Origin: JOPF136 sp035541255
Lineage (GTDB): Bacteria; Acidobacteriota; Terriglobia; Acidiferrales; UBA7541
Assembly: GCA_035541255.1 (NCBI GenBank)
Contig: DATKNR010000075.1
Location: 1 to 64,000, forward strand
Direction: 5' to 3'
Length of the DNA stretch: 64,000 bases
In this document: positions 52,384-61,383 of the stretch, one piece after another
Layout: the number at the start of each line of letters is the position of its first letter
How positions within the stretch are numbered: the stretch's first letter is position 1
Translations under genes and position numbers: made by a program
Notes under the pieces: generated by a model
Told to the model about the DNA's origin: nothing
The model's database searches: none
What the model saw: only the letters and a program-made list of their open reading frames with translations

Positions 52384-52857
52384 ATGCGCCGAGGCATACT
52401 GCTTGCCATTTTGCTGGCACTAGCTGCCGGCAGCTCTGCCCCGCAGGATCGCCTCCCGGAGATCTATCGTCATGGCTACTACCTGTTTCTGGCGGATACG
52501 CCGGTGGCCTGTGAAGCGTGCTACGTTCCCCTGCTGCTCACCGCCGGGCCGCTCGAAGAGATTGCCAAATCCAGCGGTGGGCGGGACGCGGATCTGATCA
52601 CTACCTACGAGCGCGACTCCATCTTCCAGATGAACGGGATTGTTCACGTGGCGCCGGCCGATATAGAGGCCGCGCCGCGGACGGTCCGCGTGCGCAACCG
52701 CAATTACCGCTATCAGGAAATCACCGCCGCCGAGATCCTCCACCTGCTGGAGCATCCGCACGGGACCATTCCCATCTCCCGGCCCATGCTGCATTCCGAT
52801 TTGCCGCCGGGCCCGGGGCTCGACGCGCTGATTGCCTCCTTCCGCGCGGTGAAATAA
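52384..52857 (+). CDS. Small exported protein of unknown function
   Basis: 157 residues. Signal peptide about 1-19 (RRGILLAILLALAAGSSAPQ). The mature part has two Cys close together (VACEACYVP, about 40-46) and the segment RYQEITAAEILHLLEHPHGTIP. No domain recognised. It is 58 bases after hspR but outside the heat-shock logic; its own promoter is not clear. Probably periplasmic or lipid-independent soluble. Confidence 0.6.
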   Translation: MRRGILLAILLALAAGSSAPQDRLPEIYRHGYYLFLADTPVACEACYVPLLLTAGPLEEIAKSSGGRDADLITTYERDSIFQMNGIVHVAPADIEAAPRTVRVRNRNYRYQEITAAEILHLLEHPHGTIPISRPMLHSDLPPGPGLDALIASFRAVK

Positions 52858-52961
52858 GCGGCGGCTCCCTCCCGTTGCTCCGTACATGAGCGTGCGCCGC
52901 GTTTTTTTGCGGCGTGGTGTAACCTTTTCGCGCGAACCGCATATTCTCCTCGAGAGCAGTG

Positions 52962-53480
52962 ATGACGGAATTTGAGGCCCTCTACCGGCGTTACGCCCGC
53001 GACGTCTACCGTTTTTCGCTGTATCTGTGCGGAGACCGGGCAGCAGCGGAGGACATCACGTCCGAAACCTTCGTACGAGCCTGGAACGCGAGCGGAGGAA
53101 TACGAGCTAGAACGGCGAAGGCCTACCTGTTCGCGATTGCGCGCAACTGCCACGCCGAGGGCTTTCGGCGCGTGCGGAGCCGGCCACCGGGAGGTATCCA
53201 TGCGGAACTTGACGAATCTCTGGCCGATCCCGCCGCACGACCGGACCAGGAGGCCGAGAGCAAGGACGAACTGGATCGCGTGATGTCCGCGATGCAAACG
53301 CTGCCGGAAGCGGACCGCACGGTGCTGCTGCTGCGCGCGCAAGAGGAATGGACCTACGAGGAGATTGCGGAGGCTACGGGGCTTTCGCTCGCCGCGGTGA
53401 AGGTAAGGATCCACCGCGCGCGGCTGCGTATGGCAGCGTGGCGGGCCGCGGATCGGGAAAAGAGGGGAGAGACGACATGA
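52962..53480 (+). CDS. ECF RNA polymerase sigma factor
   Basis: 172 residues: sigma region 2 (about 3-70; FEALYRRYARDVYRFSLYLCGD, AEDITSETFVRAW) and sigma region 4 (about 105-155; LPEADRTVLLLRAQEEWTYEEIAEATGLS) with no region 3, the ECF layout. The ATG at 52962 or the GTG 3 bases before may be used. Its stop overlaps the anti-sigma gene by 4 bases. Regulon unknown; I see no obvious autoregulatory promoter pair upstream. Confidence 0.92.
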   Translation: MTEFEALYRRYARDVYRFSLYLCGDRAAAEDITSETFVRAWNASGGIRARTAKAYLFAIARNCHAEGFRRVRSRPPGGIHAELDESLADPAARPDQEAESKDELDRVMSAMQTLPEADRTVLLLRAQEEWTYEEIAEATGLSLAAVKVRIHRARLRMAAWRAADREKRGETT

Positions 53481-53911
53481 ACGTCAGCCGAGAAGTGGTG
53501 CTTGATCTGGTTCCTGTGTACCTGTCCGGGGAGGCCAGCGCGGACACGCGTGCGCTGGTGGAGGAATTCGCCGTACAGGACGCGGAATTTGGGCGCACGC
53601 TGGAGAGCCAGCGGCGCGACGTGGCGGCGTATGCTAAATCGCTACGCCAGCCATTCCCGGCTTTGCCCGCGGACCACGAACTGCGCACGCTCGAGCGCAC
53701 GCGACGCATGGCGGGGCAACTGCGCTGGCTGCTGGCTATCGCATTGATGTTCACGGTGTTTCCGATGTCGTTCAGCTTCGAAGGCAATCACATCACTTTT
53801 CTGCTTCTGCGAGATGCTCCTTCCTTGGCAATGGCATCGTGGGTGGCTGCGGCGGGGTTTTGGATCGGATTTCTCTTCATGCAACGGAAGTTGAGCGCGA
53901 GCGGGCTATAG
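53477..53911 (+). CDS. Probable anti-sigma factor, membrane bound
   Basis: 144 residues. The N-terminus (VSREVVLDLVPVYLSGEASADTR) resembles the zinc anti-sigma fold but has no HxxxCxxC motif, so it does not bind zinc in the usual way. Two membrane segments (about 80-100 and 115-133) place the N-terminal domain in the cytosol, where it can hold the ECF factor. ATGA overlap with the sigma gene supports coupled translation. Confidence 0.75.
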   Translation: MNVSREVVLDLVPVYLSGEASADTRALVEEFAVQDAEFGRTLESQRRDVAAYAKSLRQPFPALPADHELRTLERTRRMAGQLRWLLAIALMFTVFPMSFSFEGNHITFLLLRDAPSLAMASWVAAAGFWIGFLFMQRKLSASGL

Positions 53912-53965
53912 GCGCCGGCCGGGCGCGGCTTGTGTTCGCGTGCGGCCGCGTCTATTCTTGCACGC

Positions 53966-54769
53966 ATGGCGCGCGCGGATTGTCCCGATTGCGGAGGCAC
54001 GGGTTATAAGACTGTGGAGTCGCGCGACGCGGGGGGCGCGGCCGTTCGCGAAGCCGTGCTGTGCGGCTGCACGCGGGAGGGACGCGAAGATTCGCTCTAC
54101 GAACGCGCACGCATCCCGAAACATTACCGTCACTGCGATTTCGCGAGTTTTGAGACCGATGTGCCGCACGAAGGGCCGCACGCGGAAGCCTGGAACGCGA
54201 GCCTGGCGAAGGCGAAACTGCTGGTGGAATCGTTCGCGCGCGAGTATCCCGGCGGGCACGAGCACGGGCTGCTGCTGCTGGGGCCGTGCGGCGTGGGGAA
54301 AACGCACCTTGCGGTAGCGGCGCTGGCGGAGCTGGTGAAACGCGGGCACGACGGCCTGTTCTACGACTATCGCGAGCTGCTGAAAACGATTCAGTCGAGC
54401 TATAACCCGGTGAGCCAGTCGAGCGAGATGGAAGTGCTCGACCCGGTGGTGAAAACGGAAGTGCTGCTGCTGGACGATCTGGGTGCGTCGAAGCCTTCCG
54501 CGTGGGCGCTGGACACGGTGGGCTACATCTTGAACGCGCGGTACAACGAGAATCGCGTCACGCTGTTGACCACGAATTATGCGGACCGCGAGCCTGGCGC
54601 CCCGGTGCGCATGCCGTCTGGCCAGACGCTCGCGCGCGTGGAAGATTCGCTGGCGGACCGCATCGGGCAGCGCATCCGTTCGCGCCTGTATGAAATGTGC
54701 CGCACGATTGAGCTGGAAGCGCCGGATTTCCGGCGGAAGGTGCGTTCGGCCGGGTCATTCCGGGCATAG
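53966..54769 (+). CDS. DnaC/IstB-like AAA+ ATPase
   Basis: 267 residues. N-terminal zinc motif CPDCGGTGY and LCGC (about 6-35), linker, then an AAA+ core with Walker A GPCGVGKTHLA (about 117), Walker B VLLLDDLGAS (about 175), sensor I TTNY and an arginine-finger region SLADRIGQRIRSR. It resembles the helicase loader DnaC/DnaI. No transposase is nearby, so IstB-type is unlikely. Likely a chromosomal helicase-loader-like protein. Confidence 0.88.
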   Translation: MARADCPDCGGTGYKTVESRDAGGAAVREAVLCGCTREGREDSLYERARIPKHYRHCDFASFETDVPHEGPHAEAWNASLAKAKLLVESFAREYPGGHEHGLLLLGPCGVGKTHLAVAALAELVKRGHDGLFYDYRELLKTIQSSYNPVSQSSEMEVLDPVVKTEVLLLDDLGASKPSAWALDTVGYILNARYNENRVTLLTTNYADREPGAPVRMPSGQTLARVEDSLADRIGQRIRSRLYEMCRTIELEAPDFRRKVRSAGSFRA

Positions 54770-54785
54770 GCCAGCCATCGATTCG

Positions 54786-54814
54786 TTGACATCCCCAGGA
54801 TTGGCGCGTACCAT
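54786..54814 (+). promoter_or_regulatory. Promoter of the S1 gene
   Basis: TTGACA (54786-54791), 17 bases, TACCAT (54809-54814). This leaves about 125 bases of leader before the ATG, which contains an AACCC/GGGTT hairpin (near 54868-54883) and a run TTTT. S1 leaders are often autoregulated; whether this one is cannot be told. Confidence 0.6.
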
Positions 54815-54946
54815 TTGGCAGGTCGAGGATTTGCCTCGAACGTATCGTCTTTCCTTCCTTGTCTGACAACCCTTTGACGGGTTTTAGAGGGACTCTACGT
54901 CTCGGTCGGACAGGGCATCTAACGCCGAGGGAGGCCGCCGCCGGCC

Positions 54947-56896
54947 ATGGACAACAACACTACTGAGAATCTGACGCAGTCCGAACCGAACGAAGTAACC
55001 GAAACCACCTCCGCTCCCGCCGCAGAAGCCCCACCTGCTGCCACTGCCGAGCCAGTCGCGACCGCCTCCGCGGTTGCTGAAAAGGCCGTAGTGTCCGCGG
55101 ATCACGGCGTGGCGCATGAAGCGAGCGCTCCTGCCGCTGAAGCCGCGGAGCCCGCGCGCCGGAAGCCTGCCTCAAAAGAGCCCTCCGAGTCGGAGAGCAT
55201 GGACGCGCTGCTCGAGCAGTACGCGGCCGAGCATGAAGCGCCCGCCGAGGGCGACGTGCTGGAAGGACGCATCGTGGCGGTGACGGACCTGGGCGTGGTG
55301 GTGGACCTGGGCTCGAAGTTCGAAGCGCTGATTCCCGCGCAGGAGCTGACCGACGCGAAGGGCAGCATGGTGTTTGAGCTGGGCGCGTCCGTCCCGGTGA
55401 TGCCGCTGCACGAGGAGAAAGAGGGCTACAAGCTCGTTTCGTTCCTCCGCGCATTCCGCAAGCGCGCCTGGGAAGCGATTGAAAAGGCGCACCGCAATCA
55501 CGAATCCATCACGGGAAAAATCACGGAGCGGATTCGCGGGGGGCTGGTGGTGGACGTGGGCGTGCCGGCATTTCTGCCGGCGTCGCAGGTGGACCTGAGG
55601 CCAGTGCGCGAGTTCGACGGCTGGGTGGGGCAGGACATCACTTGCCGCATCCTGAAGATGAACCGGAAGCGCGGCAACGTGGTGCTGAGCCGGCGCGTGC
55701 TGCTGGAAGAAGAGCTGAAGGCGCAGCGCGACGCGGCGGTGGCGACGATTGAAGAAGGTTCGGTGGTCCGCGGCAAGGTGAAGAACATCACGGACTATGG
55801 AGTGTTCATCGACCTTGGCGGCGTGGACGGACTGCTCCACCTGACCGACATCTCGTGGGGCCGCGTGACGAACCCCGCGGAAGTGATGAAGGTGGGCGAC
55901 GAGGTCGAGGCCAAAGTGCTGAAGTTCGACCGCGAGAAGATGCGCATCTCGCTGGGCCGAAAACAGCTCGTGCCGGATCCCTGGGCAAACGTGCCGGAGC
56001 GGTTCAAGGCCGGACAGCGCCTAATCGGCAAGGTGGTGGGCATTACGGACTATGGCGCCTTCGTGGAGCTGGACCCGGGAGTGGAAGGTCTGGTGCACGT
56101 GAGCGAGATGACCTGGTCGAAGCGGGCCAAGCATCCCTCCAAGATCGTGGCGTTGGGCGACGAGCTGGAGGTGGAAATCCTGAAGGTGGATCCGGAGCAG
56201 CGGCGCATTTCGCTGGGCATGAAGCAGACGCTGCCGGATCCGTGGCTCACGCTGCGTGACAAGTATCCGGTGGGGACGATTGTGACGGGGCGGGTGCGCA
56301 GCATGACGGATTTCGGCGCGTTCGTGGAAGTCGAAGAGGGCGTCGAAGGCCTGGTGCACATCAGCGACATCCGCTGGACCGAAAAGCCGAAGCATCCCAG
56401 CGAGGCGCTCCGCAAGGGCGAGAACGTGGAGGCCAAAGTTCTCAAGATCGACATGGAGAACCGGCGCCTTTCGCTGGGAATCAAGCAGGTGCACGACATC
56501 TGGGCGGACTGGGCCGCGGCGCACAAGATCGGCGAAGTGGTGAAAGGCAAGGTGCTTCGCGTGGCCAATTTCGGGGCGTTTGTGGAGCTGGCTCCCGGAA
56601 TTGAAGGCCTGTGCCACATCAGCGAAATCGAGGAGCGCAAGAGCAAGAATGACCGGCAGCAGCCCCGCAAAGGCAGCGACAAGGACGCCGCGGCTTCGAG
56701 TCCGCTCGTGGCGGGCACGGAATACGATTTCAAGATCGTGAAGAAGGATCCGGAGCAGCGCCGCATCGGGCTGAGCTACCGTGGAGCGCTGCAACACGAG
56801 GAGCGCAAGGTTTTGCAGGAGTACCGCTCGTCCAAATCGTCGCGCACGGCGACGATTGGCGACATTCTGATGTCCAAGCGCGAAGCCTCGAACTAG
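54947..56896 (+). CDS. rpsA: 30S ribosomal protein S1
   Basis: RNA-binding ribosomal protein that helps mRNA loading. 649 residues: a 100-residue Ala/Glu/Pro-rich N-terminal extension, then six S1 domains beginning near 103, 190, 271, 358, 445 and 530. The first two are degenerate (ribosome-binding type). Domains 3-6 carry the ITDYGVFIDL/GAFVEL signature. The Ala-rich extension is longer than in E. coli S1 and likely disordered. Own promoter at 54786. Confidence 0.95.
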   Translation: MDNNTTENLTQSEPNEVTETTSAPAAEAPPAATAEPVATASAVAEKAVVSADHGVAHEASAPAAEAAEPARRKPASKEPSESESMDALLEQYAAEHEAPAEGDVLEGRIVAVTDLGVVVDLGSKFEALIPAQELTDAKGSMVFELGASVPVMPLHEEKEGYKLVSFLRAFRKRAWEAIEKAHRNHESITGKITERIRGGLVVDVGVPAFLPASQVDLRPVREFDGWVGQDITCRILKMNRKRGNVVLSRRVLLEEELKAQRDAAVATIEEGSVVRGKVKNITDYGVFIDLGGVDGLLHLTDISWGRVTNPAEVMKVGDEVEAKVLKFDREKMRISLGRKQLVPDPWANVPERFKAGQRLIGKVVGITDYGAFVELDPGVEGLVHVSEMTWSKRAKHPSKIVALGDELEVEILKVDPEQRRISLGMKQTLPDPWLTLRDKYPVGTIVTGRVRSMTDFGAFVEVEEGVEGLVHISDIRWTEKPKHPSEALRKGENVEAKVLKIDMENRRLSLGIKQVHDIWADWAAAHKIGEVVKGKVLRVANFGAFVELAPGIEGLCHISEIEERKSKNDRQQPRKGSDKDAAASSPLVAGTEYDFKIVKKDPEQRRIGLSYRGALQHEERKVLQEYRSSKSSRTATIGDILMSKREASN

Positions 56897-57046
56897 GCGT
56901 CGCGGTCTGCGGCGATTCCCGGCCGCACCACTGTCTCCGAGCCACAGTGGAAAATTTCGCAAACTGATGGTAGGGTTGCGGTTGCCAGGGGGCTTTTGGG
57001 TTCGTTTTTGTCAGGGGCCGCGGCTCCTCTGGGAAAGAGCGCGTGC

Positions 57047-57388
57047 ATGAATTCGCCGACCATTACAAAAGCGGACCTCGTCGAGGAAGTGATTCGCGTA
57101 ACCGAGCTGCCTCGCAAGGAATCCGAAACCATCGTCGAAACGATTTTTGAAAGCATCATCCAGACGCTGAAGGAAGACAAGAAGATCGAAATTCGCGGCT
57201 TCGGCAGCTTCCGCACCCGGCAGCGGCGCGGCCGCGTGGGACGCAATCCCAAGACCGGGGAAAAAGTGGAAGTGCCGGCGAAGCGGATTCCCTTTTTCAA
57301 GCCGAGCAAGGAACTGAAGGAATTCGTGAACGGCGATTCGGGCGCGCAAACCGCTCCCGCCTCCGCGCCATCCCAGGCGCCGCACTGA
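57047..57388 (+). CDS. HU/IHF family DNA-bending protein
   Basis: 113 residues from ATG 57047. HU/IHF fold: helices with TKADLVEEVIRVTELPRKES, the beta arms GRNPKTGEKVEVPAKRIPFF carrying the minor-groove Pro, and FKPSKELKEFVN. A short Ala/Ser/Pro tail follows. Integration-host-factor alpha/beta type cannot be separated by eye. GGGAAAGAG lies 9 bases upstream. It is followed by the HIT gene after 20 bases. Confidence 0.93.
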   Translation: MNSPTITKADLVEEVIRVTELPRKESETIVETIFESIIQTLKEDKKIEIRGFGSFRTRQRRGRVGRNPKTGEKVEVPAKRIPFFKPSKELKEFVNGDSGAQTAPASAPSQAPH

Positions 57389-57408
57389 ACGCGGGAAACG
57401 AGTCCAAC

Positions 57409-57897
57409 GTGGACTACCTGTGGACACCCTGGCGCTACCGCTACGTGGCGGAAGCGGGAAAAGACGACACCTGCATTTTCTGCGCCGCTCTGGCGGCCAA
57501 TGACGACTCCGGGCGGAAGATTGTCCATCGCGGCCGGCTGAACTTCATCATCCTGAACCTCTATCCCTACACGACGGGGCATTCGATGGTGGTGCCCTAC
57601 AAGCACGTTCCGGATCTTGCCGGATGCGACGCCGAGACGCTGGCCGAACACATGCAACTCGCACAGCGTCTGCAAGTCGCGCTCGCCCGCGTGTACAAAC
57701 CGGAGGGATTCAATCTGGGCATGAACCTGGGAAGGTGCGCCGGCGCGGGAGTGACCGGGCACGTGCACATGCACGTGCTGCCGCGCTGGGCCGGCGATAC
57801 GAGCTTCATGACTGCCGTCAGCGAGACGCGGCTGCATCCGGAAGAAATCGACGAGACCTACCGAAAGCTTCGCGGCGAATTTTCTAAATCTGCCTGA
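57409..57897 (+). CDS. HIT family nucleotide hydrolase (AP4A-type)
   Basis: 162 residues from a GTG. The N-terminal WTPWRYRYVAEAG and CIFC zinc-like motif mark the Ap4A phosphorylase/HIT group. The HIT triad HVHMHVLPRW (about 121-130) gives the catalytic His. Removes nucleotidyl groups from dinucleoside polyphosphates or adenylated substrates; exact substrate unknown. Probably cotranscribed with the HU gene. Confidence 0.93.
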   Translation: MDYLWTPWRYRYVAEAGKDDTCIFCAALAANDDSGRKIVHRGRLNFIILNLYPYTTGHSMVVPYKHVPDLAGCDAETLAEHMQLAQRLQVALARVYKPEGFNLGMNLGRCAGAGVTGHVHMHVLPRWAGDTSFMTAVSETRLHPEEIDETYRKLRGEFSKSA

Positions 57898-57911
57898 GGG
57901 CGACTGGCGGG

Positions 57912-59444
57912 CTAGGGCGTGGCCGGCGCCAAGGCCTTGGTGTAGAAGCGGACCTTCTCCTCGTTCCCCACTTGCCTCGAGGCTTCGCGGGCGCCCAGAA
58001 GGGCGCGCCGTCGTCCCGGTGATGTGCGGAGTGAAGCCTCGTACTCGGCGAGCGCTTCCTTGGGGTGCCCCTGTTCGAGCAGCAGGTCCGCGAGTTGTTC
58101 GCGCGCCGGGGTCACCGGCCCGGGGGTCACCGGACGCTTCTCGATGGCATCCTCCAGGTCCGCGGCTCTGCGCAGCGCGGTCTCGGCTTCCGCCCTCTCG
58201 CCGTTGGCTTGCGCGTACCACCCGGAAGCGGCGAGCTCCTGAATGCGCACCTGCTCCGCCCAGTAGGATTCACGCAGGTTCTGCGAGTCCTTTTCGAGGT
58301 ACATGAGCTTGGTGATTTCCGCCTGCGAACCGCCGATGTCTCCCGTGCGCGCGAGTCCCACGGCCCGAGTCCACACGGCCACGGCCTCGACCCATGGCGA
58401 GGCTCCCGGAGCGGCGGAGCACTTCGCCGCCTCGTCCCATTTGCGACGCTCCACGGCAAATCGCGCCGGCATAGCAGTGGAGGCGTAGCCGGTTTTGAAA
58501 TTCTTGGGCAGCGTTCCCATGCCGCGAAGGTCTTCCAGCACGCGCGCCGCATCCGCCTCGCGGCCCAATTGCAGGTAGGCGTACACGAGGTAGTCCATGG
58601 CATGCAGCTCCTCGCCGACATCACCCTGCTGGTGCGCCGCGGCGCGCGCCGCCAGGTTGGAGGCGATGGATTCATTCCACATTCCCAGCCGGGTGAAGAT
58701 ATGCGAGGGCATGTGCAGCGCGTGCGGCGCGGAGGGCGCGATCTGCGCATAGACGCGAGCCGGTTCCAGCCCGCGCTGGGCCATCTCCGCGTTGTCGCAG
58801 GCGTGGATCAGGTAGTGCACCACGCCGGGATGGTCTGGAAATTGCTGGTGCAGCGGTTCGAGTATTGCGGCTGCCTGTTTCTGGTTGCGGTGCGTTTGGT
58901 CGTCGGGAGCGGCGGTGGCCAGCAGAGCGAGCGCGTAGAAAATCCGGGACTCGGGATCCTGCGGATTGTTCGCGGCCAGCCTTTCCATGGCTTGCTCGTA
59001 GCGCTGCAGGCGGTCTTCATAGGGCGCGCTCTGCGCGTCCACAAACATCAGCGCCACCGCGCCAATATAGCCTCGCTCGCGGGCTGTGCTGGCCCGAACG
59101 CCCTGCGCCCATGCGATGGCCGCGCGCCCGCGTTCGAGGCCCGCCGGACTGATGCGGTCCTCCCAGATCTGATGGAAGTTGGCCATGGCCTGGCCCCATC
59201 CGGCCATGGCGCACTTCGGGTCTTCGCGCGCCACGTCTGCGAACGCCTTTTCCGCTGCGCCATACGCAAACGAGTGCAGAAGCGCCACGGCCCGTTCGAA
59301 ATTCGCCTGTACTGCCGGAGCGCACGTCGTGGGGAACGACACATGTCCCAACTTTTCGGGCGCCGGGTGATCGCCGGTGTGCTCCTGTGCCCCCGCACCG
59401 GCGGCAAGAGCCAGCATCGCAAATGCCGCCATGAACAATTTCAT
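57912..59444 (-). CDS. Exported TPR-repeat protein
   Basis: 510 residues with a signal peptide (about 1-19) and GGGAGGT before the ATG. It contains about eight TPR-like helical hairpins (ANFERAVALLHSFAYGAAEKAF near 48, later ALAEYEASLRTSPGRRRALLG), and MAGWGQAMANFHQIWE and LHMPSHIFTRLGMW, segments shared by a large family of secreted TPR proteins in Acidobacteriota. No catalytic motif; presumably protein-protein contacts in the periplasm. Convergent with the HIT gene. Confidence 0.85.
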   Translation of the reverse strand: MKLFMAAFAMLALAAGAGAQEHTGDHPAPEKLGHVSFPTTCAPAVQANFERAVALLHSFAYGAAEKAFADVAREDPKCAMAGWGQAMANFHQIWEDRISPAGLERGRAAIAWAQGVRASTARERGYIGAVALMFVDAQSAPYEDRLQRYEQAMERLAANNPQDPESRIFYALALLATAAPDDQTHRNQKQAAAILEPLHQQFPDHPGVVHYLIHACDNAEMAQRGLEPARVYAQIAPSAPHALHMPSHIFTRLGMWNESIASNLAARAAAHQQGDVGEELHAMDYLVYAYLQLGREADAARVLEDLRGMGTLPKNFKTGYASTAMPARFAVERRKWDEAAKCSAAPGASPWVEAVAVWTRAVGLARTGDIGGSQAEITKLMYLEKDSQNLRESYWAEQVRIQELAASGWYAQANGERAEAETALRRAADLEDAIEKRPVTPGPVTPAREQLADLLLEQGHPKEALAEYEASLRTSPGRRRALLGAREASRQVGNEEKVRFYTKALAPATP

Positions 59445-59562
59445 TGCCGACCTCCCGGGGCCTTGGCACGTGCGCATGTTTCGGAGAGAAACGTCCCCAT
59501 CGCTGGGCTCAGGCCGCATGATTCTAGAAAGACGGCGTCCCGCAAGCAAGTGCCGCCCCGCA

Positions 59563-59593
59563 TGGACAAACCGGCTACCGCCCGCGCTATACT
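59563..59593 (+). promoter_or_regulatory. Possible promoter of the acyl-CoA dehydrogenase gene
   Basis: TGGACA (59563-59568), 19 bases, TATACT (59588-59593). Transcription from here would start about 35 bases before the TTG at 59634. Confidence 0.42.
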
Positions 59594-59633
59594 CAATTTT
59601 CATATCCGGCCTGCGGGCCGCTGGAGAACCGCG

Positions 59634-60779
59634 TTGCATCTGGGACTAAGCGAAGAACAGAAGCTGCTTCAGAAGACGGTGCGTGAATTCGCCGAGACCG
59701 AGGTGAAGCCGCTGGCAAGGCACCTGGACGAGACCGGCGAGTTCCCGCGTGAGACGTTTCGCAAGGCCGCTGAGCTGGGACTAACAGCCGTCGCGATTCC
59801 TGAGGACGAGGGCGGCGCAGGATTCGATCACGTGAGCTACGCCATTGTGATCGAGGAGATATCACGGTGCTGCGCGTCGACGGGCGCGATTCTCTCCGTG
59901 CAGAATTCGCTGTTCTGCGATCCGGTGCACCGCTTCGGGACGCCGGAGCAGAAGAAGAAATTCCTCGTGCCGTTCGCGCGCGGCGAAAAAATCGGCTGTT
60001 ACGCGCTGACGGAGCCGCATGCGGGCTCGAACGCCGCCGCGCTGCGCACCGTGGCCGTGCGCAAGGGTGACCGCTACGTGCTGAACGGCACGAAGGCGTG
60101 GATTACGAACGGGGGCGCGGCCGACGCCGTGATCGCTTACGTAAACACGGACCCGGCGAAAGGGGAGAAGGGAATCACCGCGCTGCTGATCGAACGCGGC
60201 ACGCCGGGCTTCAAGGTGGGCAAGGAAGAAAAAAAGCTGGGGATCAACGCGACGGCGTGCGTCGAGCTGTCATTCACGGACTGCGAAGTGCCCGTCGAGA
60301 ACCGCGTGGGCAACGAAGGCGAAGGCTACAAAGTGGCGCTTTCCACATTGGATGGCGGGCGCATCGGCATCGCCAGCCAGGCGGTGGGGATTGCGCAGGG
60401 GGCGTTTGAGGCGGCGCTGCGCTACTCCGGCGAGCGCCAGGCGTTCGGCGGGCCGATCTCCCAGTTCCAGGCGATCCAGTTCATGCTCGCGGATATGTCC
60501 ACGGAAATCGAGGCGGCGCGGCTGCTGGCGCGGCGCGCGGCGTGGAAGCAGGACACGGGCGCGCGATTCTCGATGGAAGCGGCCATGGCGAAACTGTTCG
60601 CCAGCGAAATGGCCACGCGTGTGACGCACAAGGCCATTCAGATTCACGGCGGCAACGGCTACAGCCGGGAATATCCCGTCGAGCGGATGTATCGCGACGC
60701 GCGCATCACCGAGATTTACGAGGGCACCAGCGAAATCCAGCGCCTGGTGATTTCGGCCTGGGTGCTGAAGTCGGCTTAG
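59634..60779 (+). CDS. Acyl-CoA dehydrogenase
   Basis: FAD enzyme of fatty or branched-chain acyl-CoA oxidation, 381 residues. The chosen TTG has GGAGA 7 bases upstream and gives the family start LSEEQKLLQKTVREFA; the frame is open much further left but that part is not protein-like. Motifs: ALTEPHAGSNAAAL (FAD/substrate), AWITNGGAADAVI and RDARITEIYEGTSEIQRLVI with the catalytic Glu. Likely short-chain or butyryl-CoA type. Confidence 0.94.
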   Translation: MHLGLSEEQKLLQKTVREFAETEVKPLARHLDETGEFPRETFRKAAELGLTAVAIPEDEGGAGFDHVSYAIVIEEISRCCASTGAILSVQNSLFCDPVHRFGTPEQKKKFLVPFARGEKIGCYALTEPHAGSNAAALRTVAVRKGDRYVLNGTKAWITNGGAADAVIAYVNTDPAKGEKGITALLIERGTPGFKVGKEEKKLGINATACVELSFTDCEVPVENRVGNEGEGYKVALSTLDGGRIGIASQAVGIAQGAFEAALRYSGERQAFGGPISQFQAIQFMLADMSTEIEAARLLARRAAWKQDTGARFSMEAAMAKLFASEMATRVTHKAIQIHGGNGYSREYPVERMYRDARITEIYEGTSEIQRLVISAWVLKSA

Positions 60780-60803
60780 CGCCAGCCCGGCCGGTTCCAT
60801 CCG

Positions 60804-61274
60804 CTAGCTTTGGCTCCCCGGCGTTCCGTCAGGCTCCACTTCCCAGATGCCCTCGAAGTCGACGAAATAGGAGCGAACCTCGATTCCGGGCAGGCGCTCC
60901 GCAACGGTCGCCGCCGCCCGTCGTAATTCCCGTTCGTGGTGCTCAGCCTCCGCATGTGCATCGCCCCCAAAACCGCCGGCCAGGCCGCCATAGGCCCCAC
61001 AATCGGAGTGCACCATCAGGATCACGCGCGTGGTTCCGTGAAGGCGCATGGACTTCCGGATTTGGTCCAGAACGAACTCGCGCTCCAGCTCCTGCTCCGG
61101 TGATGCCAGACACTTCGCTCCTCCCGCCACTTTGATTGCGTCAGGATTGAGGATGCCCAGCCGCTTAAGAAACTTCCGGAGCCCCAATTCGAAGCGATTA
61201 TCGAAACACCAGACGACTGCCGCATCGCAACGATAGCTTTCCCGGGGAGCCCATGAACGGAAGGCCTTTTTCAT
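60804..61274 (-). CDS. Beta-carbonic-anhydrase-like protein
   Basis: 156 residues, shorter than a typical beta-carbonic anhydrase (about 190-220). The zinc-site pieces are there: WCFDNRFE (C-x-D-x-R) near 22 and VHSDCGAYGG (H-x-x-C) near 88. The middle (AGGAKCLASPEQ) and C-terminal helices are shorter, and DFEGIWEVEPDG ends the protein. It may hydrate CO2 or be a related zinc protein. ATG at 61274; convergent with the acyl-CoA dehydrogenase. Confidence 0.75.
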   Translation of the reverse strand: MKKAFRSWAPRESYRCDAAVVWCFDNRFELGLRKFLKRLGILNPDAIKVAGGAKCLASPEQELEREFVLDQIRKSMRLHGTTRVILMVHSDCGAYGGLAGGFGGDAHAEAEHHERELRRAAATVAERLPGIEVRSYFVDFEGIWEVEPDGTPGSQS

Positions 61275-61383
61275 CTCGTTCCTCTGTCACCCCTGAACGC
61301 GGGCGGGATGCCTTTCCAGCTTGAGGGGGATCGTCCCGTCTTGCAATAACGTTCCGTCGGCCTGTGAAGTGTATCCTTATGCG

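Noticed and set aside
53966..54769. IstB of an insertion sequence
   Set aside because: The AAA+ core is similar, but there is no transposase, inverted repeat or target duplication nearby; the zinc N-terminus fits a chromosomal helicase loader better.
58065..59633. Long open extension upstream of the acyl-CoA dehydrogenase in the same frame
   Set aside because: It is the mirror of the TPR gene on the other strand in GC-rich DNA, has no domain-like sequence, and the TTG at 59634 with its GGAGA site gives the family start.
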